Origin: Cenococcum geophilum 1.58
Lineage: Eukaryota > Ascomycota > Dothideomycetes > Gloniales > Gloniaceae
Direction: 5' to 3'
DNA length: 64,000 nt
Assembly (NCBI GenBank): GCA_001692895.1
Contig: KV748263.1
Coordinates: forward strand, 1 to 64,000
How positions within the stretch are numbered: position 1 is the first letter of the stretch; every line of letters begins with the position of its first letter. The position numbers were made by a program, and so were the translations under genes. Positions 1 through 11,512 of this stretch are shown here, in pieces. The notes under the pieces are model-generated. The model was not told the DNA's origin and did not search any database. It saw only the letters and a list, made by a program, of their open reading frames with translations.

Positions 1-1030
1 TATATTTTCTTTTCTTTCTTTACTACTTATAGGTAGAGGGCTTCCTAGCTAGTATACTTAGGCGTATTACCTTTTTAAGGGGCCCTCAATCCTTACATAC
101 GTTTTAGTATTTAGCATATATTTTCTTTTACTAAGTAGCCTTATACTATAACTATTCTCTATATAGTAGTTATATTAATATATAAGTCTACTAGTAGAAC
201 TACTACTTTATATTCTAGTATAGCGCGTAATATTCTCTTATAAACCCCTATAGTTCTATATAGGTACTAGATTTANAGCTTAGCTAATAGCGCTAAGGAG
301 CTTTTTATTAATACCTTACTACNTAGTCCTAGGCCCTAGATCTAGGAGCCGTATAGTATTATTAGCCTTACTATAAATAAATTAATAAATATCTATATAA
401 TTTCCTATATAATTATTTCTATAAATTTTATAATTAATTACTAGCTATAATTGGGGTTTTGGTATTGGAGCATCCAAATTCGGATAGTTTGGACGCTGCT
501 TTTAGAGGCTCCAACACTGCGTCAAACCCCGCAACCCTTGCCGCCCTTAGGCGTATCACCCCTATTACCACCCTTACCCCCTAGTTACCACTCTTACCTA
601 TAAAACCCACTACATTAGAATACTGCGGCCATCGAAGCGCTTACCTTTAGGTCCTTAAAAGTTAACCCGGTTGGCACTATAGAGAAAGAATATAAATACT
701 TACGCCAGCCTCTTACCTAACCCACCTCTTCTTTATTACCGCCATTTGCAACTTACCTATCCCCATTTTAATACTATAACTCTCTTAACCTAAACTATAG
801 ACCTCTTTCCTTATTTTATTCTTTTAGCGCACGTCTTCGCTCCTCCCTCTTATGCGCTCTAGTTGCTCTTCACTACTCCTCCATCGCCGTTCCACCTATA
901 ATTGTTATACTCCTCCCACCCACAGCCCTACGTTACTCCATCGCCCTTCTCTGCTTCCCTTTTATCTCTTAAGTCCTTACCCTTCTCCTAGCATATAATT
1001 GCCCATATCTAGTTATATAGGATAATAATA
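1..1030. other. Left edge without a recognised gene; pyrimidine-rich leader
   Basis: No coding frame is recognised. Two N bases lie at about 276 and 323. A patch at about 450-620 keeps more CpA and TpG than its surroundings. From about 720 to 1000 the + strand is rich in C and T, as fungal promoters and 5' leaders often are. It lies just upstream of the DUF3435 relic, so it may be that gene's promoter; this is inference. Confidence 0.4.
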
Positions 1031-1059
1031 TAGGCTTAAAGACAGCCCTAATAAAAGAG

Positions 1060-3545
1060 AGTTAAGTACGCAGGGGATTATTATAAAAATCTTAGCAAAA
1101 AGCTAGCACTATAAGGTCTAGTTAAAGTGGAGTATATAGACACTACTAAGACTAATATAAGCGGAGTATAGGAGAAATAGAAGCTATAAGTTAAGTACTT
1201 ATTATCTTACAAATCCTACTTACTAATAATTAGATATTGCAAAGAGATTAACTAAAATCCTATTAACTTTTTAGCATCTTTAACCGCAGGACATTATATA
1301 GCGTTCTTTAGATGGGTTTTAGATTACTTTCCTTATATATAAAAGAAATTTAGTCTCCACTAGTACTAGAGAGTGCTTAAGATGCTGTTTAAAGAATATA
1401 TAAATGGCTAGATAAAAAATAACGTAATAAAGGACGTAAATAATATATGGATTCCCTCTATAAAGACTAAAAGCGTTATTACTAATATAAGTGCTACAGT
1501 ATATTAAAATCCTAAGGAAGACGTATAATCTTAATATATCTATACGGGATAAACTGGTATTATCAGTCGACAATCTTCTTTAAGTATTATATTACTACTA
1601 GGTGCTTAACACCTAGGCGTATTCTAACGAGGAACAGCGGTTGCTCCTTACTCTACTATTGCTATTTACTACCTATATGGGCGCTTGGCTATACTCACTA
1701 GTTAATATAGCTATAAAGAAGGTTAATAAGGTTATAGAGAGCGACACAGAAGAGGCTAACCCTTATAATAATATTAATGAACTTAACGATAGATATAAAA
1801 GCGCGTATTTAAATAACGGCGAGTATTATAAGGGCGAATCCTCTTATACGGGCGTGGATACGAACAAGTTAAAATTAATACTCTACTAGGATGTTATAAT
1901 ACTTATAGTGCGAGTTAAAGATTATATAGTACTGGCTATGTTTATTATAATAATCTACAGAAAGGGAGAGGATTAAAAGCCTTAACCGTAAGTATCTCTA
2001 TTTTACTTTCCCTTTGTTTATAGGCTAATAGGTTTATAGGAAAACGTATAAAGTATATTAGAATCCTAACCCTTTCCTTTGTCCTATTGCCCTTATAGTT
2101 GCTATAGGACTTTATAATAATGCCTTTGCCGCCTTAAATATATAAGACCCTAAACAAATTCTACGTGCTTAGGTACCCGCTTAAAAACTATATAGAATCT
2201 TTAGGTAGAAGGAGAGTAAACTAAATAAACCTATATTTCGCGAACTAGAATATTATAAAGGCCAAACTTCCACGTCTAAAAAGAGCCCTATACCCCTACG
2301 CGCTAAAACTTCTCGCCGTTATATAAAGCGACTAGGACGCGATATTAGTCTTAAGCAGCCATTATCGCAATTATGTATCCGACGCGCCACTAGAAATGCT
2401 ATTAATAGTACGCTCTTCCTTATTAGCTTAATTCTACTTATTCTATAGATCTAGGCTAACTTTACCTAAATTTATAGACATAGTAACTGCCGCTAAACGA
2501 GACCAGGTTATGGGCTATTCTTATAACGGCATATTTCAGTTTTATATTAACTAGCGCGTTAAGTATAACGTCTAGGCAGTATATTTAGACGAGCCATCCA
2601 ATAGGGCTTTAGTAAAGGTTATAGGAAATATAAGCCTAATATTTAACCCACACGCGCTAAAAGGGTTAACCAAAGAGCAGTTATACAAAGTTGCAAATCA
2701 CCCGATAATAGTCGAGTTATATTAGCAGAGAGACAATTTAATAAAAAAAATAAAATAGATGCAAAATAGCCCTAAGCCTTTTACTCCTTTTAATAAAAAA
2801 GACCTTATTTAATAGAGAAAAAAAAGCAAACGCTATTCTAAATTAAAAGATAAAGTATTTATAAGATAGGGCAGAATGGATAACTAGAAAAGCTTATTTT
2901 ATAAATAATAATATAATAGAGCTTAAGGAGGAGTATAAAGGCGTATTACCTAATAATTTAAGCGCTGCTAATTAGGCCGCCACTATTACCTACTAGCTAA
3001 AGGAGCGGGCCCGTATTATAGAATTGCTTAGCAGCCTATATAGAGATCTTACAAAGCCAGTATACCTTAACTAGCGGATTAATCTTATCCGAAATTTTAT
3101 AAAGCTATACTTACGTTAAGAGGCTTAACGGCGAAATACGCCTTCTACTTTATTAAAAGGGATAGCTATAAAGCAGAAAGATTTGGCAACGCCTTATTTA
3201 TTTCCTTTAGAATGTAACCCTCGCTAGTATCTATTTTATATAAGTAATAAGCATTTGCCTTACTAGCAGAGGATTTTCTATTAAAGTTAGCTAGCTAAGA
3301 TAATAGACCATATTAAGGATAGCTATCTCTATTTATTTACACCAAATATAAAAATTTCCTGCAATTATCCAGTATGCAAGAAAAGGTATATAATATTAAA
3401 TGGCGTTTTATACTTTAAAAGTCATGCTTAGACAGTTTATAAAGTAAAGCATTAAGTTCCAAAGACGAATTCTATATAACCTTTCTACCTTTATTACGAT
3501 AAGTATATTATACTAGGGGAGCTAAAAGAAGAGAGAAGGGATGGA
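1060..3545 (+). pseudogene. DUF3435 tyrosine-recombinase-like protein, RIP-degraded
   Basis: DUF3435 proteins are fungal tyrosine recombinases, the superfamily that includes Starship captains. Seen here: an N-terminal segment from about 1232 resembling the family's core-binding region (a motif near FFRWVLDYFPYI, then LKMLFKEY), followed from about 1560 by VDNLL..VLYYY and an LLLTLLLLFTTYMGAWLYS-like helix, where the family has an Arg-Pro-Gly-Ala-type motif. Later come a catalytic-Arg-like RRATRNAI (about 2380-2400), a QVMGYSYNGIFQFYI segment (about 2504-2548) in which the family's His is replaced by Tyr, and KGLTKEQLYKVANHP (about 2660). A C2H2-like finger closes the protein (Cys at 3360 and 3375, His at 3423, Tyr for His at 3438). 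Many TAA/TAG stops occur and the frame changes several times, by indels or unremoved introns. The start is not determined. Confidence 0.8.
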
Positions 3546-4880
3546 CGATGTCCTTAACAATACTTAAGCAGGCAAGGAAGGACTTAAATACTATAGAGTA
3601 GAGAGTATTTAATTTTGTCGAGCTTATATATTTCTATTCTTATTATTATAGTAAGCTAAAGCCTATTTAGAGAAGTTTAGTTTAATACACAAATACTCTT
3701 ACCCCTCCCTTATTTAGTATAAATATCTATAAAGCAATCTATAGATAATACTGGAGCAGTAAACAAATTGTGAAAGTTAATAGCTATTAATAGTTAGCTA
3801 AAGCGGAGCCCATAATATAAGGTTTTATTTATTTATCGCGCTAAGCTAGTGCGGGATATGTAATCTAAAGGTATCTAACTCCTTTAATTTAAGCTTAGAT
3901 AGACCTGCCCTATATAGCCCTCTAGAGCGCAGTAAATTCCCTAGGAAATGTTAGGCAGAAGTTATTTTCCTATATTACTAACTGTGAGCAGTTAATATTG
4001 ATTAATAAGTTTAACAAAAAGAGGATTTTGGGCTTAATAATAGTTTTCTAGGTATTTATATGTAAGGCCATTATCGGAAATAACGCAAAGATACTTTTTA
4101 GAAGGAAGTAGAAGTGCATACTATCTATTTACCCTCTGTGAAATGTAATTGCCCTATCCTAACCACCGTCTAGATAGAATATCCCACCCTGCCTAAATAT
4201 TCCTCTAATTTTAAAATTATTAATTCAGAAAACTTATATATAGATTAATCTACGAAGGAAAATAAGGCTATATATATATATAAGGTAGGTAGGTTACTAG
4301 TACCCCTTTATCTATCCTTAATATAACCAATATTAGGCTAAAGCTGATATTTAGCTGTTATGGTTAACGCATTAACACTTAATTAATAGAAATAGAATAG
4401 TCTCTTGCCGATTATACTGTTGCTCATTATCCCATCTCCTAAGATTGGCTTAGCCTTATAGATAAAAGGCGCAAAGGTAAGTAGAAATTACGTAGCAGTT
4501 TTTATATCGTAGTATCTTAAGTTTTTTCTTTTACTTAAAATCGAGATTTGTATAGAAAGATTCCCTACTATTTATAGCATTTACGCTAAGTGGAACATCT
4601 TTATATATTGTAATACGCTTAGCGGTTTCTAGAAAGCGTCTACCGAACCCCTATTACTAATAATCTAAATCTATTACTATAGTGTTAAGTTTTAATTTAC
4701 TAAAGAAGAATCTATTAAGATGGTAAGAAGAGTAAAATATAAGGAACATAATGCTATATACTTCTTTAGCCTACTTAGTGGCTTCTTCATATATTCTTAT
4801 ACCCTTATTACTTTAGTCTCGTTTTTCGTTTGCATACATTTCTCCCTTTTTTTTAAGATCTAAGCTACTATAAGTAACAC
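3546..4880. other. No gene recognised
   Basis: A densely TpA-rich stretch between the DUF3435 relic and the 131-codon ORF. Short open runs occur, for example around 4540-4640 on the + strand, but none shows a family motif. Confidence 0.4.
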
Positions 4881-4890
4881 ACTCTTATTA

Positions 4891-5286
4891 TTAGATACTA
4901 AGGTAACAATTACCATCTAGTAAATAGTATCCCCTTAATTCCGAGTTTAAAAGTAGAGTTATACTTATAACACCAACAATTCTATTACCGTTAATCTTAA
5001 TAGTAAAATATATTTTTCCCTTATCTCCAATAGCGTCGCGATAGAGATTATAATAACTAGCAAGTATATCCTTAGGAAATTGTTCGTAAAACAGCCTCTT
5101 AAATTTAAATACTAGCGAAAAACGGAATGCTCTAGTGGCAACGTTCGCGATATTCGGTAACTTTAAGTATTTTATAATATTAAAGCTGTCTAAGAGCGGC
5201 CAAGCTAGAGTCGCAAATTGCTCTAGTATCTCTATTATAATAATAGTCCGAAAGAAGCGTATAGCAGTTATAAGGTTATCTCCCAT
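4891..5286 (-). CDS. Uninterrupted 131-codon ORF, function unknown
   Basis: This is the longest uninterrupted ATG-to-stop frame in the window, which is notable where stops are dense. The protein is rich in Ile, Leu and Phe and has no evident signal peptide. Its C-terminal part (about residues 90-125: KIYFTIKINGNRIVGVISIT, then a SELRGYYLLDG-like run) faintly recalls the beta-strand core of a GNAT acetyltransferase, but the acetyl-CoA loop is absent, so no function is assigned. Upstream of the ATG the frame continues for a few codons to a TAA, so the ATG may be internal to a longer degraded gene. It may be a fragment that escaped nonsense mutation by chance. Confidence 0.3.
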   Translation of the reverse strand: MGDNLITAIRFFRTIIIIEILEQFATLAWPLLDSFNIIKYLKLPNIANVATRAFRFSLVFKFKRLFYEQFPKDILASYYNLYRDAIGDKGKIYFTIKINGNRIVGVISITLLLNSELRGYYLLDGNCYLSI

Positions 5287-5779
5287 AAGCCTAAGACAAT
5301 ATTTCTCTTAATAATAAGCGTGGTAGAAGAAGAAATAAGGGCTAGATAGATATTAGACTATAGTAAATACCTAAAAGCCTAGAAGAGGAAGGCGTGCATT
5401 ACTAAAATGGACTAATTAGAAAGTGAGCATCTAGTATCTATTACCTACGTCTCCTTTATCCTAGCTAACTTATATCGCTATTACTAATAACACTATAGTA
5501 TATATAAAGCTTTATATAAGTCTAATTACCATAGTAAGAGCACTATACGCACTTAGATTGAATCCGCTACATTATAGGGGTGGGAGGAGCCAGGGCTAGC
5601 GGATACAAAGGTTTCCCTATTTTAAGGCTTTTACTATACCTCTCCCACTTTAAACCCTTACTATCCTAAGGTTTAAAATATCTTAATATATTTATATTGG
5701 AGTTAAGAAGGCTTTTAGTGGGATAGATAGTAAAGATTAGCCTAATATGCTTATATGCGTGTGGCATATAACAAAGAGG
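5287..5779. other. No gene recognised
   Basis: Nothing recognisable. A short patch around 5570-5610 is richer in G and in TpG/CpA than its flanks. Confidence 0.35.
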
Positions 5780-5886
5780 TATTAAGCCTAGATCGCGGAT
5801 AGGGTGTTACTAATACATATTTAGGGAATATAAAACGCTATAGAAAGCTAGCAAGTGCCGCCTCGCTTCTAGCCATACTCCAGATA
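5780..5886. repeat. LTR-like direct repeat, left copy
   Basis: About 107 bp matching 8166-8275 in the same orientation, 2.4 kb apart. Shared blocks include TAGATCGCGGATA near the start and ACCGCCTCGCG/TGCCGCCTCGC later. This copy begins TA and ends TA where the right copy begins TG and ends CA, as expected for a mutated LTR. No target duplication was found. Confidence 0.45.
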
Positions 5887-8165
5887 CTAATAGAATTTTT
5901 CTACCCCAACGTTCTAATAGGCTTATTCTACAGGTAGTTCTGCATTGCTATCTTTATCGCAACTACCTCCCTAACTAGCTTTTGAATTTGCCAAATAAGA
6001 ATCCCCTATTATACGCAACTAGGCCCTCTTACTACGTAGGCCAAAAGAAATATCACTTTAATAGCAATGCGGATAATCCTGCCCTGCTACTATATGGCTT
6101 TAATTTTAACGATATATCTTTACAATTACCTAGGGGGAAAGAGTTAGCATTAGCTTATAGTAGCTTATAGGTAGTTGGCTAAACCAACCGCAGTTTTTAC
6201 TAAGCCTATACTCTCTATAGGGAGCGTTAATTACCTATTACAAAATAATAAGAAAGGAGCTGGCTCTTATATCGCTACAACATTTACTAAATATCTTTTC
6301 TATATCTCCTAGTATTTTATACACTAAGCTCTTACTATATAGCGGAGATAGGTACACTTATAGTGGACTTAAGTGTAATTATATATTTCTAAAAATAATA
6401 AAACAGCGTGTCTTATTCTTAATAAGAATAACGGCTAAGGAACGAGTATTTATATTATAGCAAAGCAGCTATTATCTTTGGATATCCTATGTAGCCAGAG
6501 AGGCAAGCATTACGGCGCTTTAAATATTAAAAAAAAGCCTTTAGCAGCACTAATAAGGTAGGGGTATCGCAGATTTCTTTTCTAGAAAATGTTCATTTAG
6601 TCTAAAGGAAGAAGAGTAACTATTAATACCATATAATCCATAGCGTATATCTACCCTCACCTATTTATCTAAACAATAATTCGCTATAAATCCGTAGGTA
6701 TGGTAGTAGACTAATTCTTATTAAAATTTATCTTATATAATTTATCTATATATTTATTAAATAGAGATGCTTAGTTACGTAGTAAGCCTTATATCTACGG
6801 TATGCAGCTTCCGCTCCATTAAGTGTTAAATAGTACCCCTTTAGAATAAGGAAATCACCTATAATTAAAAAATCATTTCGTTTAATTTTGTAATTAGTAA
6901 TAACGTATTTATTAAACGTTTTAAATTCTAGGGGACGAATAATAATTCTAGCCAGTACTACCTCTTGACCGCTAGTTAAGCCTTAGTTACTATTAGTTTG
7001 GGGAAAGTTATAGAGTTAGGAAACCTAAATTATTTTAATGCCGTTATATATTTGTGAATTAGGATTAGAATTTAAATAAAATTCCTTATAAGTTTACAGC
7101 TTAGGTAGCATATTAGGATTAAGGTCCGCAGCTATAGTTATAAATAGTTATAACTTTAGTTCTGTAATCGCTACCTAAAGCTAGATCCCAGTGGATATAA
7201 ATATTAGAGGTTAAGTTATAAAAGAAACTTTTATAGTAAGTAAAACTTATATTTATATATAATTTGTTTACATATAGAAGCTATAAGTAAACTTCCTCTC
7301 TTAATTTAAACGTTCTATATATACAATTCCTATATACCGTAAAGGATATAGCTGTTACACTATCCCTAATTATAAAAGATTCTAGCTAGTCTAGAGGAAG
7401 GATAACTCTTATACTATATCCAAATAGCGAAAGACTAAATTTCTTATTAACGTAAGGGCCGTAAATAGCAAAGTAGCTAAAGAAATATATCATTCTTAGG
7501 TAAATGCTGACGTCGCGTTCGTCTTCTTTAAAAGCATCTTTTACGTTTCTATCTCGGTTGTAGTATTTATAGTACGTAAATATAATATTATAAATAGGGG
7601 AATTCTAGAAATAGGTATACTTGGACATAATATACTCGGATATAAATTTAAATATAGTGTTAGAGCGTACCTCTAAAACTAATGGCTGAATTGCAACGCA
7701 AGGCGGGCCTTAATTAGGTGGCAAAATAGTTTAGAGAAAGAGGGGGGGTTATAAAACGCCTACGGAAATAACTCATTAGCAGGTAGAGGGGTATCTTAGG
7801 TGCATAGTTTATACTAATATAGTTATGCTAATAGGAGCAAAGAAAACACAGTTTTCTATTAATGTTAGCTTAAGAAAATATTAGTTAGAGGTAGAAACGT
7901 ACAAATTGTTAAGATTAGCGCATAGTAACTAGTGCTATTACTGAAATTGTGAGGTATAGGTTGTAATGCAAAGGATTTAGTAGAGAAGGTACGGGGTTCT
8001 TAGTAGCCTTTTATATTATAGCACTAACTTAAGACTTAGCTTCTAACGCATAAAGGATGGTAAAAGGCGTGCTAATTGCGGTATGCTTAGGCTTAGAAAG
8101 ATTAACCTAACCTATATACATGCACGCGGCGGGTAATAAAAACCGGTAAGTGTCTATCTCGGAGT
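5887..8165. other. Interior of the LTR-like repeat unit; degraded, unidentified
   Basis: The span between two LTR-like direct repeats. Next to the left copy the minus strand reads as a purine-rich tract (GGGGTAGAAAAA), which could be a polypurine tract if the unit is a minus-strand retroelement. Degraded minus-strand frames exist at about 6600-7680, but no gag, RT or integrase motif was recognised. A short open + frame at 5982-6170 may be chance. Positions 6100-6400 recur near 29.3-29.6 kb. Confidence 0.3.
6100..6400. repeat. Dispersed repeat copy A (partner near 29.3-29.6 kb)
   Basis: The block TATCTTTTCTATATCTCCTA, followed by GTATTTTATAC and an AGCTCTTAC..TATAGCGGAGATA run, recurs in the same orientation at about 29490-29570. 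Differences are transitions. The upstream part (TATCTTTACAATTACCTAG, then a GTTTTTACTAAGCCTATA run) also has a partner near 29330-29430. Confidence 0.6.
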
Positions 8166-8275
8166 TGTTAAGGCTAGATCGCGGATAAAAGGGTACTACT
8201 AATATATTTTTAAAGCCTGTAAGGCTATAGAAAACTTATATAAATACCGCCTCGCGTCTAGCTATATTCTAAACA
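8166..8275. repeat. LTR-like direct repeat, right copy
   Basis: About 110 bp starting TGTTAAGGCTAGATCGCGG and ending TCTAAACA, with the TG...CA termini of an LTR. It matches 5780-5886. The flanking pentanucleotides (AGAGG before the left copy, CTTAT after this one) do not match, so the pair may be a rearranged or very old element. Confidence 0.45.
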
Positions 8276-8344
8276 CTTATAAAATATAGGGCCGCTGTTA
8301 GTGTTGCGGGTAGTAAAGATTGATAAAGGTTAAGAATAATGTTT

Positions 8345-8700
8345 AAGGCTTAAATTGGGATTGCCAGACGGTATAAAATAAGAAGACGCTACGAATATAT
8401 CTATAAAAGCCGCCTTTAAGTTCTTTACTTTCGGTAAGTATATACTACTTAATAACAGTATTCTCGGAGTAGGGTGTAAATTAAAAGGCACTAAATATAA
8501 GGAAGGAGTAAGCTGTATATATATATACGGAGGTTGCTAGGCGCTAAGAGGTTCGGGGAGAATTTTTAAGTGCGACTGTAGAAGGTAAGATATTAGCAGT
8601 ATGTTCTAAGTAGATAGCTGCAAGTTATATAGCTAGTGGCCTACAAAAGATTACATTTAGGTTAAGAGTTGGCCGTTAAAATTAGTGTAATTGCATATAC
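8345..8700. repeat. Segmental duplication, copy 1
   Basis: About 350 bp that recurs in the same orientation at 9205-9545. Shared landmarks in order: a GGGATTGCCAGA-like block, TCGGTAAGTATA (TTGGTAAGTATG in the other copy), the GGCGCTAAGAGG / GGCGCTATAAGG block, and GATAAGATATTAGCAGT or its variant, then TATATAGCT..TGCCTACAAAAG. No family is recognised. Confidence 0.55.
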
Positions 8701-9204
8701 GTTATATAGAAGATGTTATACACAATAAGAACCTATGAAGAGCTTGTATACAAGTTGACTAAAGAACGCTATACATAATTTTTAGAGTAGAGGAGAGCTC
8801 GGTAAAGTTTTCGTAGAGAGAAATTTATTAATAATAAAAATAGGCAATATAGGTCTTAAGTTACAGGCACGATATTTTTATATAAGGCTTAACTAAACGC
8901 CAAGCGCTAAAATACTATGTATTATTTTTGAGTTGCTACCTAAGTTATATAAAAAGTAATAGGTATCAAGTTTATTTAACTACTATTACTTAAAGTTTAA
9001 CTATAGAAATAGAGATCTATTAGCACAGTATGGTGATACTTCTCTTACACCCATTTTATCTCTTCTTACCTCTATTACTTTTAGCATTTTTATTTGCTAG
9101 CGGCTAATTAGAGATATACGTATTACTAAAGGGTAGCTCTAGAAACTAAAGTCTAAGAGAAAAGCGCTCCTTAACTTATACTACCTCTTTTTAGGCGCCT
9201 AGGC

Positions 9205-9545
9205 CTAGATTGGAACCGCCAGATATTCTGCGCCACGTTTAAATTCTTTGCTCTACCATTAATTTGGTAAGTATGCAGAATAGGATGCTAGCTAAAACAC
9301 TATTTTTAGAGAGGAATCTTAAATTAAGAGCTGCCGAATATTATAAAGGGGCGAAGCGAGCTATATATATAGGTGCGGAGGGTTACTAGGCGCTATAAGG
9401 TTTAAAAGGAAGATTTGCGAATGTAACTGTGGAGGATAAGATATTAGCAGTCTATTCTAGATAGAGAATTACTAGTTATATAGCTGCTTGCCTACAAAAG
9501 TTGTAACTAGGATTAAATGAGAATTAGCTAGTATAGCTATATATG
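9205..9545. repeat. Segmental duplication, copy 2
   Basis: Second copy of the block at 8345-8700, about 860 bp downstream. Divergence is mostly transitions. A tandem duplication of part of an unknown gene, or nested transposon fragments, would both explain it. The stretch at about 9590-9660 keeps more TpG than its surroundings. Confidence 0.55.
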
Positions 9546-9944
9546 TGTTATTATCTACTACCTAGGCACGCGATAAAGACTGGTTAAGGGTTGTGTGCAG
9601 TATCCTGTCTGGGGTTTTTTGGGATATATACTAGCGGGAAATACGCGAACGAGAAGGGTACTGTATATATATTGGTATGGAAAAGATAATATATAATATG
9701 CGGCTTATATAGCGGCTTATTAGTTATAATAGCATATATAAAGAAGACTAGTTAAGGGCTTACGGTATAATAATTCTTATTTAAGTAATGGGAGTAAGGT
9801 TTAAATAGGTATAAGCCTTAGGATAACTAAGCATTATATACCTCCGAGGGGAATTTTGCCCAGACTGAAATCAGCCCCACTATAATTACTTTTTATTACC
9901 CGTTCCTTAACACGTCCGCATTTTACCCTTACGTTTTCGTCCGT

Positions 9945-10690
9945 ATGGGTACCATTATGGCTATACTAAAGATACTCTATAGTATGGAGAGCCAAAACGC
10001 AGATAACTTATAGAAAGAACTGGCAAAATAGGGTGAATATTATTCCTCGCGCAGGTTCCTAGATACCCTCTATAAACTAAATACCCCTCTAAAAATAGAG
10101 AAGAAAATTTCTATATACTTAGAGGTACTATTTAAGTTTAGAATATTTAATTCTATGCTAAATAATAAGAACTAGAAAGCTAAAGACTATACTGCTATAA
10201 TACTTAACACTACCTCTAATAAGCTCTTACTGGAAAATTCGTTCCTTATAGTATACTTAAAACAATAAAAGCCTAGTCCCGGCGTAACTACACTAGCGAA
10301 TACAGCCGTGGTAATATTAGCACTTAGTAAGTTAGATTAGGAGAATGGATTACCGCTGTTTAAAGTCTCTATAGAAAGAGGTTTCGAACCCTTTAGGCTT
10401 AAGAGCGGTAATATACCGGCCGCGCCGCTTAACACACCTTAATACTTTATTAAAGGCAGTGGAGGTAGACTCGTGTATATATCTATATAGGTTTATATAA
10501 ATGTCGCCTTATAGGTAACCGAGTGAGGAGTATATAAGAGTTGTGGCTTGCTAAAAAGCCCAAATGCCGTTAAAATTTATAGAAGATGTTACACCTACTA
10601 TACTAGAATTTGCAGGGGCTTGCGGATTAGAAGGATTATTGTACTCTATAGAGGAAGCAGTATAAGAAAAATTAATATAGCTGTTTATTG
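9945..10690 (+). pseudogene. Unknown protein relic, about 245 codons
   Basis: One frame from the ATG at 9945 stays largely open for about 245 codons, with roughly ten stops, all but one TAG or TAA. The N-terminal third (MGTIMAILKILYSMESQNAD, then RFLDTLYKLNTPLKIEKKIS) looks helical and charged; the middle reads EVLFKFRIFNSMLNNKN. No known domain is recognised and there is no signal peptide. The low stop density against a background of very frequent stops argues for a real ancestral coding sequence. It lies just upstream of the 69-bp minisatellite, in a different frame from the repeat's most open frame. Confidence 0.45.
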
Positions 10691-10786
10691 CTAGTCCATT
10701 TTGCTTATAGGACATCGGAAGAGCACTATTTATTAATCTAGTATCCAGCGCATCCGCGTGTTAACCTTAACCAATAAGTGCTGAAG

Positions 10787-11055
10787 GATCTAGGGCCGGT
10801 GGCGGGTTTAGAAGGTCGTACGGCCCGCCTTATAGGTATTTATTGAGAATAGAAAGATCTAGGGCCGGTAGCGGATTTAGAAGGTTATTCGGCCCGCCTT
10901 GCGGGTATTTATTAAGAATAGAAAGATCTAGGGCCGGTAGCGGGTTTAGATAATTATACGGCCCGCCTTGCGGGTATTTATTAAAAATAGAAAGATCTAG
11001 GGCCAGTGGCGGGTTTAGATGGTCGTATAGCCTATCTTATAGGTAGTTATTAGAA
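10787..11055. repeat. 69-bp tandem repeat, about 3.9 copies
   Basis: Units begin with GATCTAGGGCC at 10787, 10856, 10925 and 10994, an exact 69-bp period. Each unit is G+C-rich (GGTTTAGAAGG, CGGCCCGCCTT) against an A+T-rich background. The period is a multiple of three, so it can encode a 23-residue repeat: + strand DLGPVAGLEGRTARL-like, minus strand SKPATGPRSF-like. Differences between units are mainly transitions. Most of the array lies between two unknown relics of opposite strand. Confidence 0.9.
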
Positions 11056-11512
11056 CGTATTAGAGGGCTTATATATAAGTTATAGTAATGGCTAATAGAG
11101 TTAATAATCAGCCCTAGTCTTACATTATTCCCTTTACGGGAAAATCTCGGAAAGATTTCTTGCGTTTAATCAGGGCTCCGACTAATAACCGCGACCCATA
11201 TATCTATATTTAGTCCACTAGGAATAATTTGTAGGTTACTTATTCTAGGTGAGATCTAATTTATTAAAACTCTTTTAATAGCTAATATATTCTCCTCTAT
11301 ACTGCTAATTAGCAGTTTTATAATTTAGTTTAGGATTGGCACTAATAGAGTAGGAAATTGTCTACTCTATCAATATATTGCACTAGTTATCCACCTATAT
11401 TATCCTCCCCTCCCTAGATTAAATAAGGTTGTAGTACTAGGTCACAGTTTACTAGGTATTAGCTATTATTACTAATTCCCCCTACTCTTAAGGTTATGTC
11501 TTAGGTAGCTAC
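11056..11512. other. No gene recognised; possible tail of the minus-strand relic
   Basis: The minus-strand frame of the relic at 11513-12620 can be followed here with more frequent stops and occasional open runs. This may be the 3' part of the same gene or non-coding sequence. Confidence 0.3.

Noticed and set aside
1319-1573. Open minus frame of 84 codons
   Set aside because: The + strand here encodes recognisable DUF3435 core-binding sequence.
4891-5286. Naming the 131-codon ORF an acetyltransferase
   Set aside because: Only a faint strand pattern is present; no acetyl-CoA-binding loop is seen.
10787-11055. CRISPR-like array
   Set aside because: Units are contiguous 69-bp tandem copies without unique spacers, and the context is fungal.
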